Assembly (NCBI GenBank): GCA_050747525.1
Contig: JBOGOC010000035.1
Location: forward strand, 1 to 64,000
Direction: 5' to 3'
Source of the DNA: JBOGOC01 sp050747525
Lineage (GTDB): Bacteria > Acidobacteriota > Polarisedimenticolia > JACPZX01 > DASXTC01
DNA: 64,000 nt
Below the pieces are notes generated by a model that saw nothing but the letters and a program-made list of their open reading frames with translations, searched no databases and was not told the origin of the DNA. The position numbers and the translations under genes were made by a program. Positions 35,665 to 43,262 of this stretch are shown here, piece after piece. Position 1 is the stretch's first letter; every line of letters starts with the position of its first letter.

Positions 35665-36099
35665 CTATCCGGCACTCCTGACCGACCGCCGCTTCTTCGA
35701 CCCGGGAGCGGGACGCTCGGCCACCGCCGGGACCGTGAGATGGGCGGGAGCCGACTCTGGGATCTGCTGTCCGACGCGCTTCAACCTGCGTGAGACGGTC
35801 TTGCGGTTGATCCGCAGCACCTGCGCCACGTGCCGCAGAGAGGACCCACGAGCGATCTCCTCCAGGATGGCGCTCTGGAGCCCCGGCATCCTGAGCCTGT
35901 AAGTCTCGTGGAACGTCTGTGACGACATCGTCCGCCGGCAGCTCCGGCAAAGGAACCGCGGAATCCGCCTCCCATAGATCCGCGTGCTGTAGTGCCCGTG
36001 CCTGAAGAACCCCCCTCGGCGCGCCACCACCGCCTGCGCGCAACCCGAATTAGGACAGAAAGGGGGCCAGAACCCTGCCGCATCGAGATCCTCTTTCAT
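35665..36099 (-). pseudogene. Zinc-ribbon/helix-turn-helix protein, probable N-terminal remnant of a transposase
   Basis: A 144-aa frame starts with a zinc ribbon (FCPNSGC and FLCRSCRRT). It continues with TFHETYRLRMPGLQSAILEE and a helix-turn-helix, IARGSSLRHVAQVLRINRKT, then VSRRLKRVG. This order matches the DNA-binding half of IS1-like or ISNCY transposases, which continue with a DDE catalytic domain. Here the protein stops after a short basic tail, and no DDE part is visible downstream in any frame. It is therefore likely a truncated transposase, though it could be a small domesticated regulator. It is next to a gene-poor stretch with a long hairpin. Confidence 0.55.
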
Positions 36100-36383
36100 T
36101 GGGGCACCTCATCCTCAACGGAGCGGACGAGGTATGCCTAGAAAGAGGCGTGCCACCACGAAGCCGGGGCCCACGAGACCAGAAAAAGCCCACAACGCCA
36201 TGACGTTGGCCGCAGGATACCAGGAGCGGTGACTCCAGCGAACCTGTCCACGAGCGGAACATGGCCCCAGACAGGTGTTCCACAGCCGGTCAGGCACCTG
36301 AGGGAGGACAGCTCGACGCCAGATCCGGATCCAACGGGCGTGCCCTCAGGAAGGGGCGGGACCCAGCTCGATCCGGTTCTGAC
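36100..36383. other. Gene-poor stretch between the transposase-like remnant and the metallopeptidase gene
   Basis: I find no supported gene here. Short frames exist, including a hydrophobic 28-residue minus-strand peptide just upstream of the remnant, but they lack homology or a clear ribosome-binding site. The region could be insertion-sequence debris. It contains a CAGGTG...CACCTG near-palindrome at about 36262-36301. Confidence 0.4.
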
Positions 36384-36444
36384 AAGTATTCATGTCAACT
36401 CAAGGCCGGGGCCTTCGGCCCGGCATTGAGTTGACATAATACTT
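36384..36444. repeat. Long 61-base inverted repeat (hairpin)
   Basis: Left arm AAGTATT plus ATGTCAACTCAA (36384-36390, 36392-36403) pairs with TTGAGTTGACAT plus AATACTT (36426-36444), with one bulged C at 36391. An inner GC-rich stem GCCGGG-GCC/GGC-CCGGC closes a TTC loop. It starts one base after the stop of the minus-strand metallopeptidase gene. It may be a terminator of that gene, or a mobile palindromic element. The arms contain TTGACA followed by TAATAC. Confidence 0.75.
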
Positions 36445-36445
36445 C

Positions 36446-37804
36446 TTATCGGACGCTACGCCTTCCGCTCCCAGGACTGCTCCTGGTCCGCTGTAACTCC
36501 CGCCGGTGCGCCTCCAGCCGGTCACCCAGCTCGGCCTCGCTCAGGTCGAGCCGCTCCAGAAGGCTCCCGCCTCCCGCATCGGTGCCGTCCGCGGCCACCC
36601 ACGATCGAAAGGTCTCCCGCTGGGCCGAGCCGTCGCCAACCATCAGGTAGTGCACAAGCAGCCAGCTCATCCCGTACGCGAGGACCCGGTCCTGGCCGTC
36701 GGTCCCGCGCCCGCGCATCAGGTCGGCCACGGGAAGGTGCACGCCGTCCCGGCTCACGTCCTCGATCCGCTTGAGATACCGATCCGGATCGGCCATCCAG
36801 GTGTATCCCTCTTCGGTGTGGAGACCCCGGTCCAGCGACGCCAGATTCACATCTCCGTCCGCGGCAGAGCTGCCCATGTTCTCGATGAACGCGGCGATCC
36901 CTTCGCTGACCCAGAACGGCGCCGAACGTCGACCGGCGTAGAGCCTCTGATGCACGAGGTGATGGGTCACCTCGTGGGCCACCACGCGGGCCGTGAGGCC
37001 CAGAGGCTTTCCGCCGGCGGACAGGTAGACCATCCGGCCGTCGGGCGTGTACTGGCCCGCCAGCGGAACGTGCACCATGGACAACTCGTCGAAAGCCACC
37101 ACCTGGTTGAATTCCTCCTGACGGCCGAACACGTGCATGGTGAGCACCGTGCCGGCGCGCTCCGCGGGAGCCTGAGGAAAGGCCGCCTCGAAGGACAGCC
37201 GCGCCTGCCGCACCGCCTGCACCAGGCCGTCCGCGGCGTCGCCCGGCAGGTCGGTGCGCAGCTCGACGCCGGCCTCACGCACGCTGCGGAACTGCGCTCC
37301 CGACAGCAGGAACATGGCAAGAGCCTGCTTCTCCCGCCTCAGCGTCTCGAGGTGCGGCGCGGGAATGGTGCGGCCTCCCGGCACGCTGACCATGCCGGCC
37401 CCCTCCGGGGCGGGCTCGAAGAAGTGAAACGCCGCCAGGAGCCACTCCGGGACCGCGCGGCCAGACGAAACGGCCGGCTGATAGGCCCATCCCTTCACGC
37501 AGGCCTCCAGCACCGCCAGCACCTGATCGCGGCGCGGTGCAGGGCTCACGACCGAGTAGACCGCGCGAGCCTGGTCGACCTTGCCCGACTCGCCCACCCG
37601 GTAGGTCACCAGGACGTGTCCCACCGTATCGGCGATGCCCGCGGGCAGATGGCAGGAGGCATCGCCCACACGCACGGGAGGGCGCGGTGCGCGCGACGGC
37701 GCTCCCCGGACCTCGTACGGCCACCCCCACGCTCCCAGCGCGGCGGCCACGACCAGGACGCGCACGGCCTTTCTGCGACGCATGCGGACAACGATGATGC
37801 CCAT
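36446..37804 (-). CDS. Secreted gluzincin-type metallopeptidase with an N-terminal TonB-C-like domain
   Basis: A 452-aa exported protein (signal peptide around VRVLVVAAALGAWGWP). Residues ~45-130 resemble the TonB C-terminal fold: GHVLVTYRVGESGKVDQARA and CVKGWAYQPAVSSGRAVP. The C-terminal half is a gluzincin (peptidase MA / DUF1570-like): zinc motif HEVTH near 276-280 and the third ligand Glu in FWVSEGIAAFIE. The catalytic Glu and all zinc ligands are present, so it is probably active. ATG 37804 is the likely start (Met8 is an alternative). It is divergent from the LptF-LptG gene. A long hairpin follows its stop. Confidence 0.8.
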   Translation of the reverse strand: MGIIVVRMRRRKAVRVLVVAAALGAWGWPYEVRGAPSRAPRPPVRVGDASCHLPAGIADTVGHVLVTYRVGESGKVDQARAVYSVVSPAPRRDQVLAVLEACVKGWAYQPAVSSGRAVPEWLLAAFHFFEPAPEGAGMVSVPGGRTIPAPHLETLRREKQALAMFLLSGAQFRSVREAGVELRTDLPGDAADGLVQAVRQARLSFEAAFPQAPAERAGTVLTMHVFGRQEEFNQVVAFDELSMVHVPLAGQYTPDGRMVYLSAGGKPLGLTARVVAHEVTHHLVHQRLYAGRRSAPFWVSEGIAAFIENMGSSAADGDVNLASLDRGLHTEEGYTWMADPDRYLKRIEDVSRDGVHLPVADLMRGRGTDGQDRVLAYGMSWLLVHYLMVGDGSAQRETFRSWVAADGTDAGGGSLLERLDLSEAELGDRLEAHRRELQRTRSSPGSGRRSVR

Positions 37805-37822
37805 GGTCACCCGATGCCACCT

Positions 37823-37851
37823 TTGACCGGCCACGCGCGCTGTTCTAACAT
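37823..37851 (+). promoter_or_regulatory. Sigma70-type promoter of lptFG
   Basis: TTGACC (37823-37828), 17-base spacer, TAACAT (37846-37851). The start would be near 37858, about 43 bases before the ATG at 37901. Confidence 0.6.
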
Positions 37852-37900
37852 CCAGCCTCGGCGAGCCGCTTTTCGCGCCTTGTCCCTCCTGCCGGGTGTC

Positions 37901-40273
37901 ATGTCCCGCATCAGCCGCTACGTCTTCAAGGAAATGCTTGGCCCGACCCTTCTCGGGCTCCTGATCTACGGCGTCGTGCTGATCATGAACCTGCTGCTGC
38001 AGGCGGCCGAGATGTTCATCCGGCGCGATCTTCCCCTGCCGCTCGTCGCGCAGTACCTGGCGCTGGCGCTGCCCCGCATCCTGGTCCTGGTCATCCCCAT
38101 GGCTGTCCTGCTGGGGGTCCTGGTGGGCATCGGCAGGCTGGCCGCCGACAGCGAGATCGTGGCCCTGCGCTCGTGCGGCATCTCCGACCGGCGCCTGCTC
38201 GTCCCGGTGGCCGCCATCGGGCTGTCCGCTTCGTTGATCTCCTGGCTGCTGTTCAACGTGGCCACGCCCCGGGCCAACTACGCCCAGCACCAGCTCAACG
38301 CGCGCATCTTCCTCAGCGGCGACATCAACCGAGAGATCCAGGCGCGCGTCTTCTACGAACGACTGCCCAACATGCTCATCTACGCGGACGCATCGTCGCC
38401 CGACGACGGAACCCTGCAGCGCGTCCTCATCTATCAGAAATCGCCCGCCGGCCACGAGGAGATCACCGTGGCGCGCGAGGCCTCCATGAAGCAGGAAGGA
38501 GCTACCGGCACCATACAGTTCCAGCTCGAGGACGTCGTCTCCCATGCCTGGCAGAGCGGCCAGCCGGAGCTCTACCAGATCAGCCGGTCCGACCGGCAGA
38601 TCATCGATCGGCCACCCGACCTGGTGATGCAGGAGCTGGTGCGATCGCTTTCCGATCCACCCCCGCGCAATCTGCGCGAACAGACCGTCCCCGAGCTGCT
38701 GCGCACCCTCGCCGAGCTGCGCCAGGCCCCGCCCGGGCGGGGGGTGACGCGCCTGACGAACGAGACGCAGGTGGAGCTGCACAAGAAGTTCGCGCTGCCG
38801 GCCACCTCCGCGGTCTTCGCCATCCTGGCCATGCCGCTGGCCCTGGGGCGCCGGCGCGATTCGGGACGCACGCGTGGCTTCGTCATGAGCATCATCGTGA
38901 TCATCGTGGCCTACGCCATGCTGACCGCGGGCGAGCAGCTGGCCGGCAGAGGGTCGCTCCATCCGGCCGTGGCCATGTGGGCCGGCAACGTCCTCCTGCT
39001 GGGAGTGGGGGCCATCCTGATGGTCACGGGGCTTCGGGTGGATTTCCCGCGGCGCTGGGGGCGCAGGCGCCGCCTGGGCCCGCCTCCTGCCACCTCGAAG
39101 GACGCCGCGGCCCCGGAGGCCGACGACTCCCCCGTCGAGTCTCCCGGCAGCTCGCGCCCCGCCCCCGCCGAGATCGGCTCCCCCCGAAGGCGCTTCCTGT
39201 ACACCGTGGACCGCTACCTGCTGCGCCACCTGGTCGGCATGACCTGCATCGTGGGCCTGTCGCTGGTGGTCCTGTTCACGCTGTTCTACGCGGTCAACCT
39301 GATCGACGAGATGGCCCGCGACAGCTCGATGGCCCTTCTGGGGCGCTACCTCGCCTATCTGCAGCCCCAGGCGGTCTTCAGCTACGTGGCGCCCATCAGC
39401 ATCTGCATCGGCACCCTGGTCACCTTCGCGCTGCTGGCGCGCTCGCACCAGCTCGTGGCCCTGCGGGCGGGCGGTATCAGCCTGCTGCGGGTGGCCACCC
39501 CGTTCGTGCTGGCCAGCATCGCGCTGGCCATCCTGTCGTTCTTCGCGCACGACGTCGTGCTTCCCATCTCCAACCAGCGGGCGAACCAGGTCCTGGATCA
39601 GATCCGCAAGCGCAGCCCCCGCAGCTACCTGCGCCCCGAGCGGCGGTGGGTCTTCGGCAGCCAGGGGCTCCTGCTCAACTTCAGCGACTTCAATCCGCGC
39701 ACTCAGGAGTTCCAGGATCTGTCCCTTTTCAAGTTCCAGCCGGGCTCGTTCGATATCCAGGAACGGACCTTCGCCAAGCGCGCGGTCTGGCACGAGGGGG
39801 CCTGGAGCCTGATGGACGGCTGGGTCCGTGGCTTCGAAGACGGCGTGGAGCACTACAAGGCCTTCTCGACGCTGGGGGCCAGCGACCTGGATCCGCCCGC
39901 CTACTTCACGCAGGACTGGAAGGCTCCCGATCAGATGGATTACGGCGAACTGCGCCGCTACGTGGTCGACCTGGAGCGCCGCGGCTACGACACGCGCGAG
40001 CTGCGGGTGGGGCTCTACCGCAAGCTGTCCATCCCGGCGGTGTGCATCGTCATGGTCCTGATGTCGCTCCCCTTCGCGGTGCGTGTGGAGCGCCGGGGCC
40101 CCGTGTTCGCCATCGGGTTGAGCATCCTGCTGGTCTTCGTCTACTACATGGTCCTGCAGCTCTTCGGGAAAATGGGAGAGACGGCGATGCTCCCTCCCCT
40201 GCTGGCGGCGTGGGCCCCCAACCTCATCTTCGGGGGGCTCGGACTCTACGCCACGATGTCCGCCCGCTGGTGA
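37901..40273 (+). CDS. lptFG: Fused LptF-LptG lipopolysaccharide export permease
   Basis: One 790-aa polypeptide contains two YjgP/YjgQ permease halves. The first half (1-385) starts ISRYVFKEMLGPTLLGLLIY, has a periplasmic jellyroll region, and ends in membrane helices. A charged Pro/Ala linker (about 385-430) follows. The second half (431-790) starts FLYTVDRYLLRHLVG and has the same layout, ending LPPLLAAWAPNLIFGGLGLY. Each half keeps a coupling-helix segment (VALRSCGISDRRLL and VALRAGGISLLRVA) for the LptB ATPase. Normally LptF and LptG are separate ~360-aa proteins. LptE is encoded elsewhere in the window. Convergent with the phosphodiesterase-TPR gene, 4 bases apart. Confidence 0.92.
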   Translation: MSRISRYVFKEMLGPTLLGLLIYGVVLIMNLLLQAAEMFIRRDLPLPLVAQYLALALPRILVLVIPMAVLLGVLVGIGRLAADSEIVALRSCGISDRRLLVPVAAIGLSASLISWLLFNVATPRANYAQHQLNARIFLSGDINREIQARVFYERLPNMLIYADASSPDDGTLQRVLIYQKSPAGHEEITVAREASMKQEGATGTIQFQLEDVVSHAWQSGQPELYQISRSDRQIIDRPPDLVMQELVRSLSDPPPRNLREQTVPELLRTLAELRQAPPGRGVTRLTNETQVELHKKFALPATSAVFAILAMPLALGRRRDSGRTRGFVMSIIVIIVAYAMLTAGEQLAGRGSLHPAVAMWAGNVLLLGVGAILMVTGLRVDFPRRWGRRRRLGPPPATSKDAAAPEADDSPVESPGSSRPAPAEIGSPRRRFLYTVDRYLLRHLVGMTCIVGLSLVVLFTLFYAVNLIDEMARDSSMALLGRYLAYLQPQAVFSYVAPISICIGTLVTFALLARSHQLVALRAGGISLLRVATPFVLASIALAILSFFAHDVVLPISNQRANQVLDQIRKRSPRSYLRPERRWVFGSQGLLLNFSDFNPRTQEFQDLSLFKFQPGSFDIQERTFAKRAVWHEGAWSLMDGWVRGFEDGVEHYKAFSTLGASDLDPPAYFTQDWKAPDQMDYGELRRYVVDLERRGYDTRELRVGLYRKLSIPAVCIVMVLMSLPFAVRVERRGPVFAIGLSILLVFVYYMVLQLFGKMGETAMLPPLLAAWAPNLIFGGLGLYATMSARW

Positions 40274-40277
40274 CGGG

Positions 40278-43262
40278 TCACGGCTTCGGGGCGCGGGTCT
40301 CCTGCGTCAGCCGGGCAAGCACGTCGCGCACGCGTGGCTGGTTGGCGTTGAGCTTCAGCGAGGCCTCCAGCTCCCGCCGGGCATCTTCCTTCCGCCCCTC
40401 GCGGACGTAAATGTCGGCCAGCAGATTGTGCGCATCGAAGGAGGACGGCATCACGCGCACGGCCTCCTGCGCGTGGGAGAGCGCCGACTTCAAGTTGCCT
40501 TGCTGGGCCTCGAGCATGCCCAGCTGCAGCCAGGCCTTGCCGTAGCCTGGGTCGACCTTCACCAGGCTCTCGAGCATCCGGATCGCCTCGTCGGGATGGC
40601 TCCGCACCAGGTGGCTGCGGGCCAGGTTGAACTGCGCGTCGGTGTAGCGGGGATCCAGCTCCACCGCCTTCTTGTAGTGCTCGAACGCCTCCGCCTCGCG
40701 CCCCAGCATCCCCAGCACGGCCCCCAGGTTGTTGTGCGCGGACGGGTACTCGGGGTCGGCCTTCATCGACTGCTCGAACCGCGCGCGCGCGGCCTCCAGT
40801 TGGTTCTCGGCCAGATCGAGGGTCCCCAGGTTGTTGAGCATCACGGCGTTGTCGGGATCCATCTGGAGCCCTCGCTCGAAGGCACGGCGCGCCTCCGCGA
40901 ACTGGCCCAGGTCCTGATGCGCCAGCCCCTTGTTGTTGTACGATCCGGAGAAATCCGGATCGGCCTGGATGGCCCTGTCGAACAGCTCGATGGCGCGCCG
41001 GGGATCCCCCTTCTTGCGGTGGACCAGGCCGATGTTGTTGTACCCCTCGGCGTAATCGGGGTCCACCGCGATCACCTTCTCGTACTCGGCGATGGCCCGA
41101 TCGTCCTTGCCCATCCGGTCGTAGAGCAGCCCCAGGCTGTTGCGCGCCGTGGTGTCGTTGGCATCGAGCTCCAGAACCTGGCGAAAACGCCGCTCCGCCC
41201 TGGCCAAGTCGCCCTTTTCCATGTGGATATTGCCCAGCAGCGTGTACACCTCGCGCTCATCGGGCTCCGCCTTGAGCACGGCCTCGAGGGTCTCGACCGC
41301 GCGGTCGTAGTCTTTCATGAGCATGAGGGCCCGCCCCAGATTGATCCGCGCCGTCTGGAATCCCGGCTCCTTCTTCAGCGCGCTGCGGAACGCGTCGGCC
41401 GCTTCGCCAAAGCGCCCTTTGTCCAGGAGAGTGACGCCGACGTTGTTCATGGCGTTCGTCCCCTCCTGCCCCACGTAGCCCAACGCCGTGAGGCGGGCCC
41501 GGATCTCTTCGTCGAGAGCCGAGGCGATCGGCTCGGAGCCGCTCCGCTCGCCGCCCGATTCGTAGCTGGCGATCGTCTGCACGGGCACGGCGGACTCGAA
41601 CATCGCGGCGATCACGTGCCCGGCCATGTCCTGGGCCACCGGCAGCCCGAGGACGGCGAGCAGCGTGGGGGTGATGTCCAGGATCGACGCGTCGTCCAGG
41701 GTCACCCCGCGGCGCACACCCGGGCCGCTGGCGATCAGGATGCCGAACTTGCGGTGCCAGTCGGCCGCTCCTCCCATCTCGATGCGCGGATCGCTGGAGG
41801 GTCGGTTCGAGCCCGTCCGGAATCCGTGGTCGCTGCAGACCACGATCACGGTCCTCTCGTCGGCCAGGGACAGGACGCGCCCGAGCAGCTCGTCCTGGTA
41901 CTCGTAGTAGCGATCCACCACGCTCCCCAGCGCCGCGGTCTCGGCATCGCTCACGCCCGCCATGGCCGGCGGCCGGTAGCGCATGAAGCTGTGGGCGATG
42001 GTGTCGGTCCCCTCGAAGTAGATGGCCTTCAGGTCCGGATCGTAGGCGTGCAGGAAGTCCATCCCGATGTGCAGATACGTGCGCGCCGAGGAGAGGTTCT
42101 GCCGCAGCCGGCTCACGTGATCGGCCATGCCGGAGACACCCGGAGCCTGCGGGTCGATGAAGCGGCGCACCTCGCGCTCGTCGATCGACTCGGGAGAGGC
42201 CACCAGGGGCCGCATGAGCAGACTGAGCGCCTCGGGATACGCGCGCCGGCTGAGTCCCTCCTGCTGCGGGACCCCGAAGAGCTGATAGGCCACCCGGTCG
42301 GACACCATGAACCCGGCCACCGGCTCGGCCGGCCACGTCGCCCACCAGGCGACCACGCCGCTGGGGATCCCGCGCTCGCTGAGGATGTTCCACAGCGCCT
42401 TGACCTTTCTCATGTTGGAGGTGACCGGGATCTGGGCGCCGGTGGTGCTGCTGGTGGCGAAGAAGTCGACGATCCCGTGACGCTCCGGCTCGACGCCGGT
42501 GGCGATGGAGGTCCAGATGAGGGGCGACAGCACGGGAGAGATGGTCTTCAGCCGGGCGCGCACTCCCGTGGAGACCAGCCGGGCCAGGTTCGGGAGGCGT
42601 CCCTGCTGCAGGAGCGGGTCGATGAGGTCCCAGTCGGCGCCGTCGAGGCCCACCAGCAGCACGCGGCGCCCCGAGGGGGCCCGGGCGCGCGACTCTCCCC
42701 GGGCGGCCTGGGCGCCGGCGGGATAGAAGACGAGGGTGCTGACCGTCCCGTCGACCGTCATCCCCATTCGGGCGAGCGCCTCGGCCGTGCCCTTCGGAAG
42801 GGCGCCCGCCCCACCGGGGCGCGACATCAGCTCCAAGAAGGGTGTGGATGCCGCGGTCCGCTCCAGGTCGGCGCGCAGCCCCTCGGCGAGGGCCGCCTCG
42901 GAGCCGTCATCCCATCCGGAAGGGAAATGGCGGGCCAGATCCGAGGCACGGCCGGGATCCGGCCGCAGCGTCAGGCGCCCCGCCGCGAACAGGGCCGCGC
43001 CCTCGGGGGACCGCAGAGGCGCCTCGTCCAGCCCCACGCGGACCCCCACGTCGGCGATGCGGGCCGGATAGCGGCAGAGCCGGGCCAGGCCGGGCGGGGC
43101 CACCGCCCAGCCGGGAGACAGGCTCCGGGCGCTCCCCCACGCCCAGCGTCTCACCACGAGGGTGTCGCCGGCGGGAGGGATCTTCCTGACGCCCGGCAGG
43201 ATCCACAGCCCCAGGAGAACGATGGCGCCGGGGAGCGCCAGGCGGCGGAGTCGTGCCGTCAG
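40278..43262 (-). CDS. Membrane-anchored phosphodiesterase (alkaline-phosphatase superfamily) with 11 TPR repeats
   Basis: The frame codes for 994 aa. An N-terminal membrane anchor (LRRLALPGAIVLLGLWILPG) is followed by a short SPFH-like segment (AGDTLVVRRWAWGSA, ending LARLCRYP). The phosphodiesterase domain (about 197-590) has VLLVGLDGADWD, the nucleophile region SPLIWTSIATG, the metal ligands in FEGTDTIAHSF and CSDHGF. Eleven consecutive TPR units fill 602-985. No ATG, GTG or TTG exists until GTG 43157, which would delete the anchor. The chosen start is CTG 43262, overlapping the ahcY stop (CTGA) with GGAGGGG just upstream. The substrate is unknown. Confidence 0.83.
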   Translation of the reverse strand: MTARLRRLALPGAIVLLGLWILPGVRKIPPAGDTLVVRRWAWGSARSLSPGWAVAPPGLARLCRYPARIADVGVRVGLDEAPLRSPEGAALFAAGRLTLRPDPGRASDLARHFPSGWDDGSEAALAEGLRADLERTAASTPFLELMSRPGGAGALPKGTAEALARMGMTVDGTVSTLVFYPAGAQAARGESRARAPSGRRVLLVGLDGADWDLIDPLLQQGRLPNLARLVSTGVRARLKTISPVLSPLIWTSIATGVEPERHGIVDFFATSSTTGAQIPVTSNMRKVKALWNILSERGIPSGVVAWWATWPAEPVAGFMVSDRVAYQLFGVPQQEGLSRRAYPEALSLLMRPLVASPESIDEREVRRFIDPQAPGVSGMADHVSRLRQNLSSARTYLHIGMDFLHAYDPDLKAIYFEGTDTIAHSFMRYRPPAMAGVSDAETAALGSVVDRYYEYQDELLGRVLSLADERTVIVVCSDHGFRTGSNRPSSDPRIEMGGAADWHRKFGILIASGPGVRRGVTLDDASILDITPTLLAVLGLPVAQDMAGHVIAAMFESAVPVQTIASYESGGERSGSEPIASALDEEIRARLTALGYVGQEGTNAMNNVGVTLLDKGRFGEAADAFRSALKKEPGFQTARINLGRALMLMKDYDRAVETLEAVLKAEPDEREVYTLLGNIHMEKGDLARAERRFRQVLELDANDTTARNSLGLLYDRMGKDDRAIAEYEKVIAVDPDYAEGYNNIGLVHRKKGDPRRAIELFDRAIQADPDFSGSYNNKGLAHQDLGQFAEARRAFERGLQMDPDNAVMLNNLGTLDLAENQLEAARARFEQSMKADPEYPSAHNNLGAVLGMLGREAEAFEHYKKAVELDPRYTDAQFNLARSHLVRSHPDEAIRMLESLVKVDPGYGKAWLQLGMLEAQQGNLKSALSHAQEAVRVMPSSFDAHNLLADIYVREGRKEDARRELEASLKLNANQPRVRDVLARLTQETRAPKP

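Noticed and set aside
36115..36297. A 60-codon minus-strand frame with a hydrophobic end
   Set aside because: No ribosome-binding site or family match. The 28-residue hydrophobic end is not enough to support a gene.
36446..39853. A very long minus-strand open frame (1135 codons) continuing upstream of the metallopeptidase through lptFG
   Set aside because: Only the 3' 453 codons have family motifs. The upstream part is antisense to lptFG, has low-complexity His/Gln/Gly/Arg composition typical of antisense frames in GC-rich DNA, and the ATG at 37804 with a signal peptide is a natural start.
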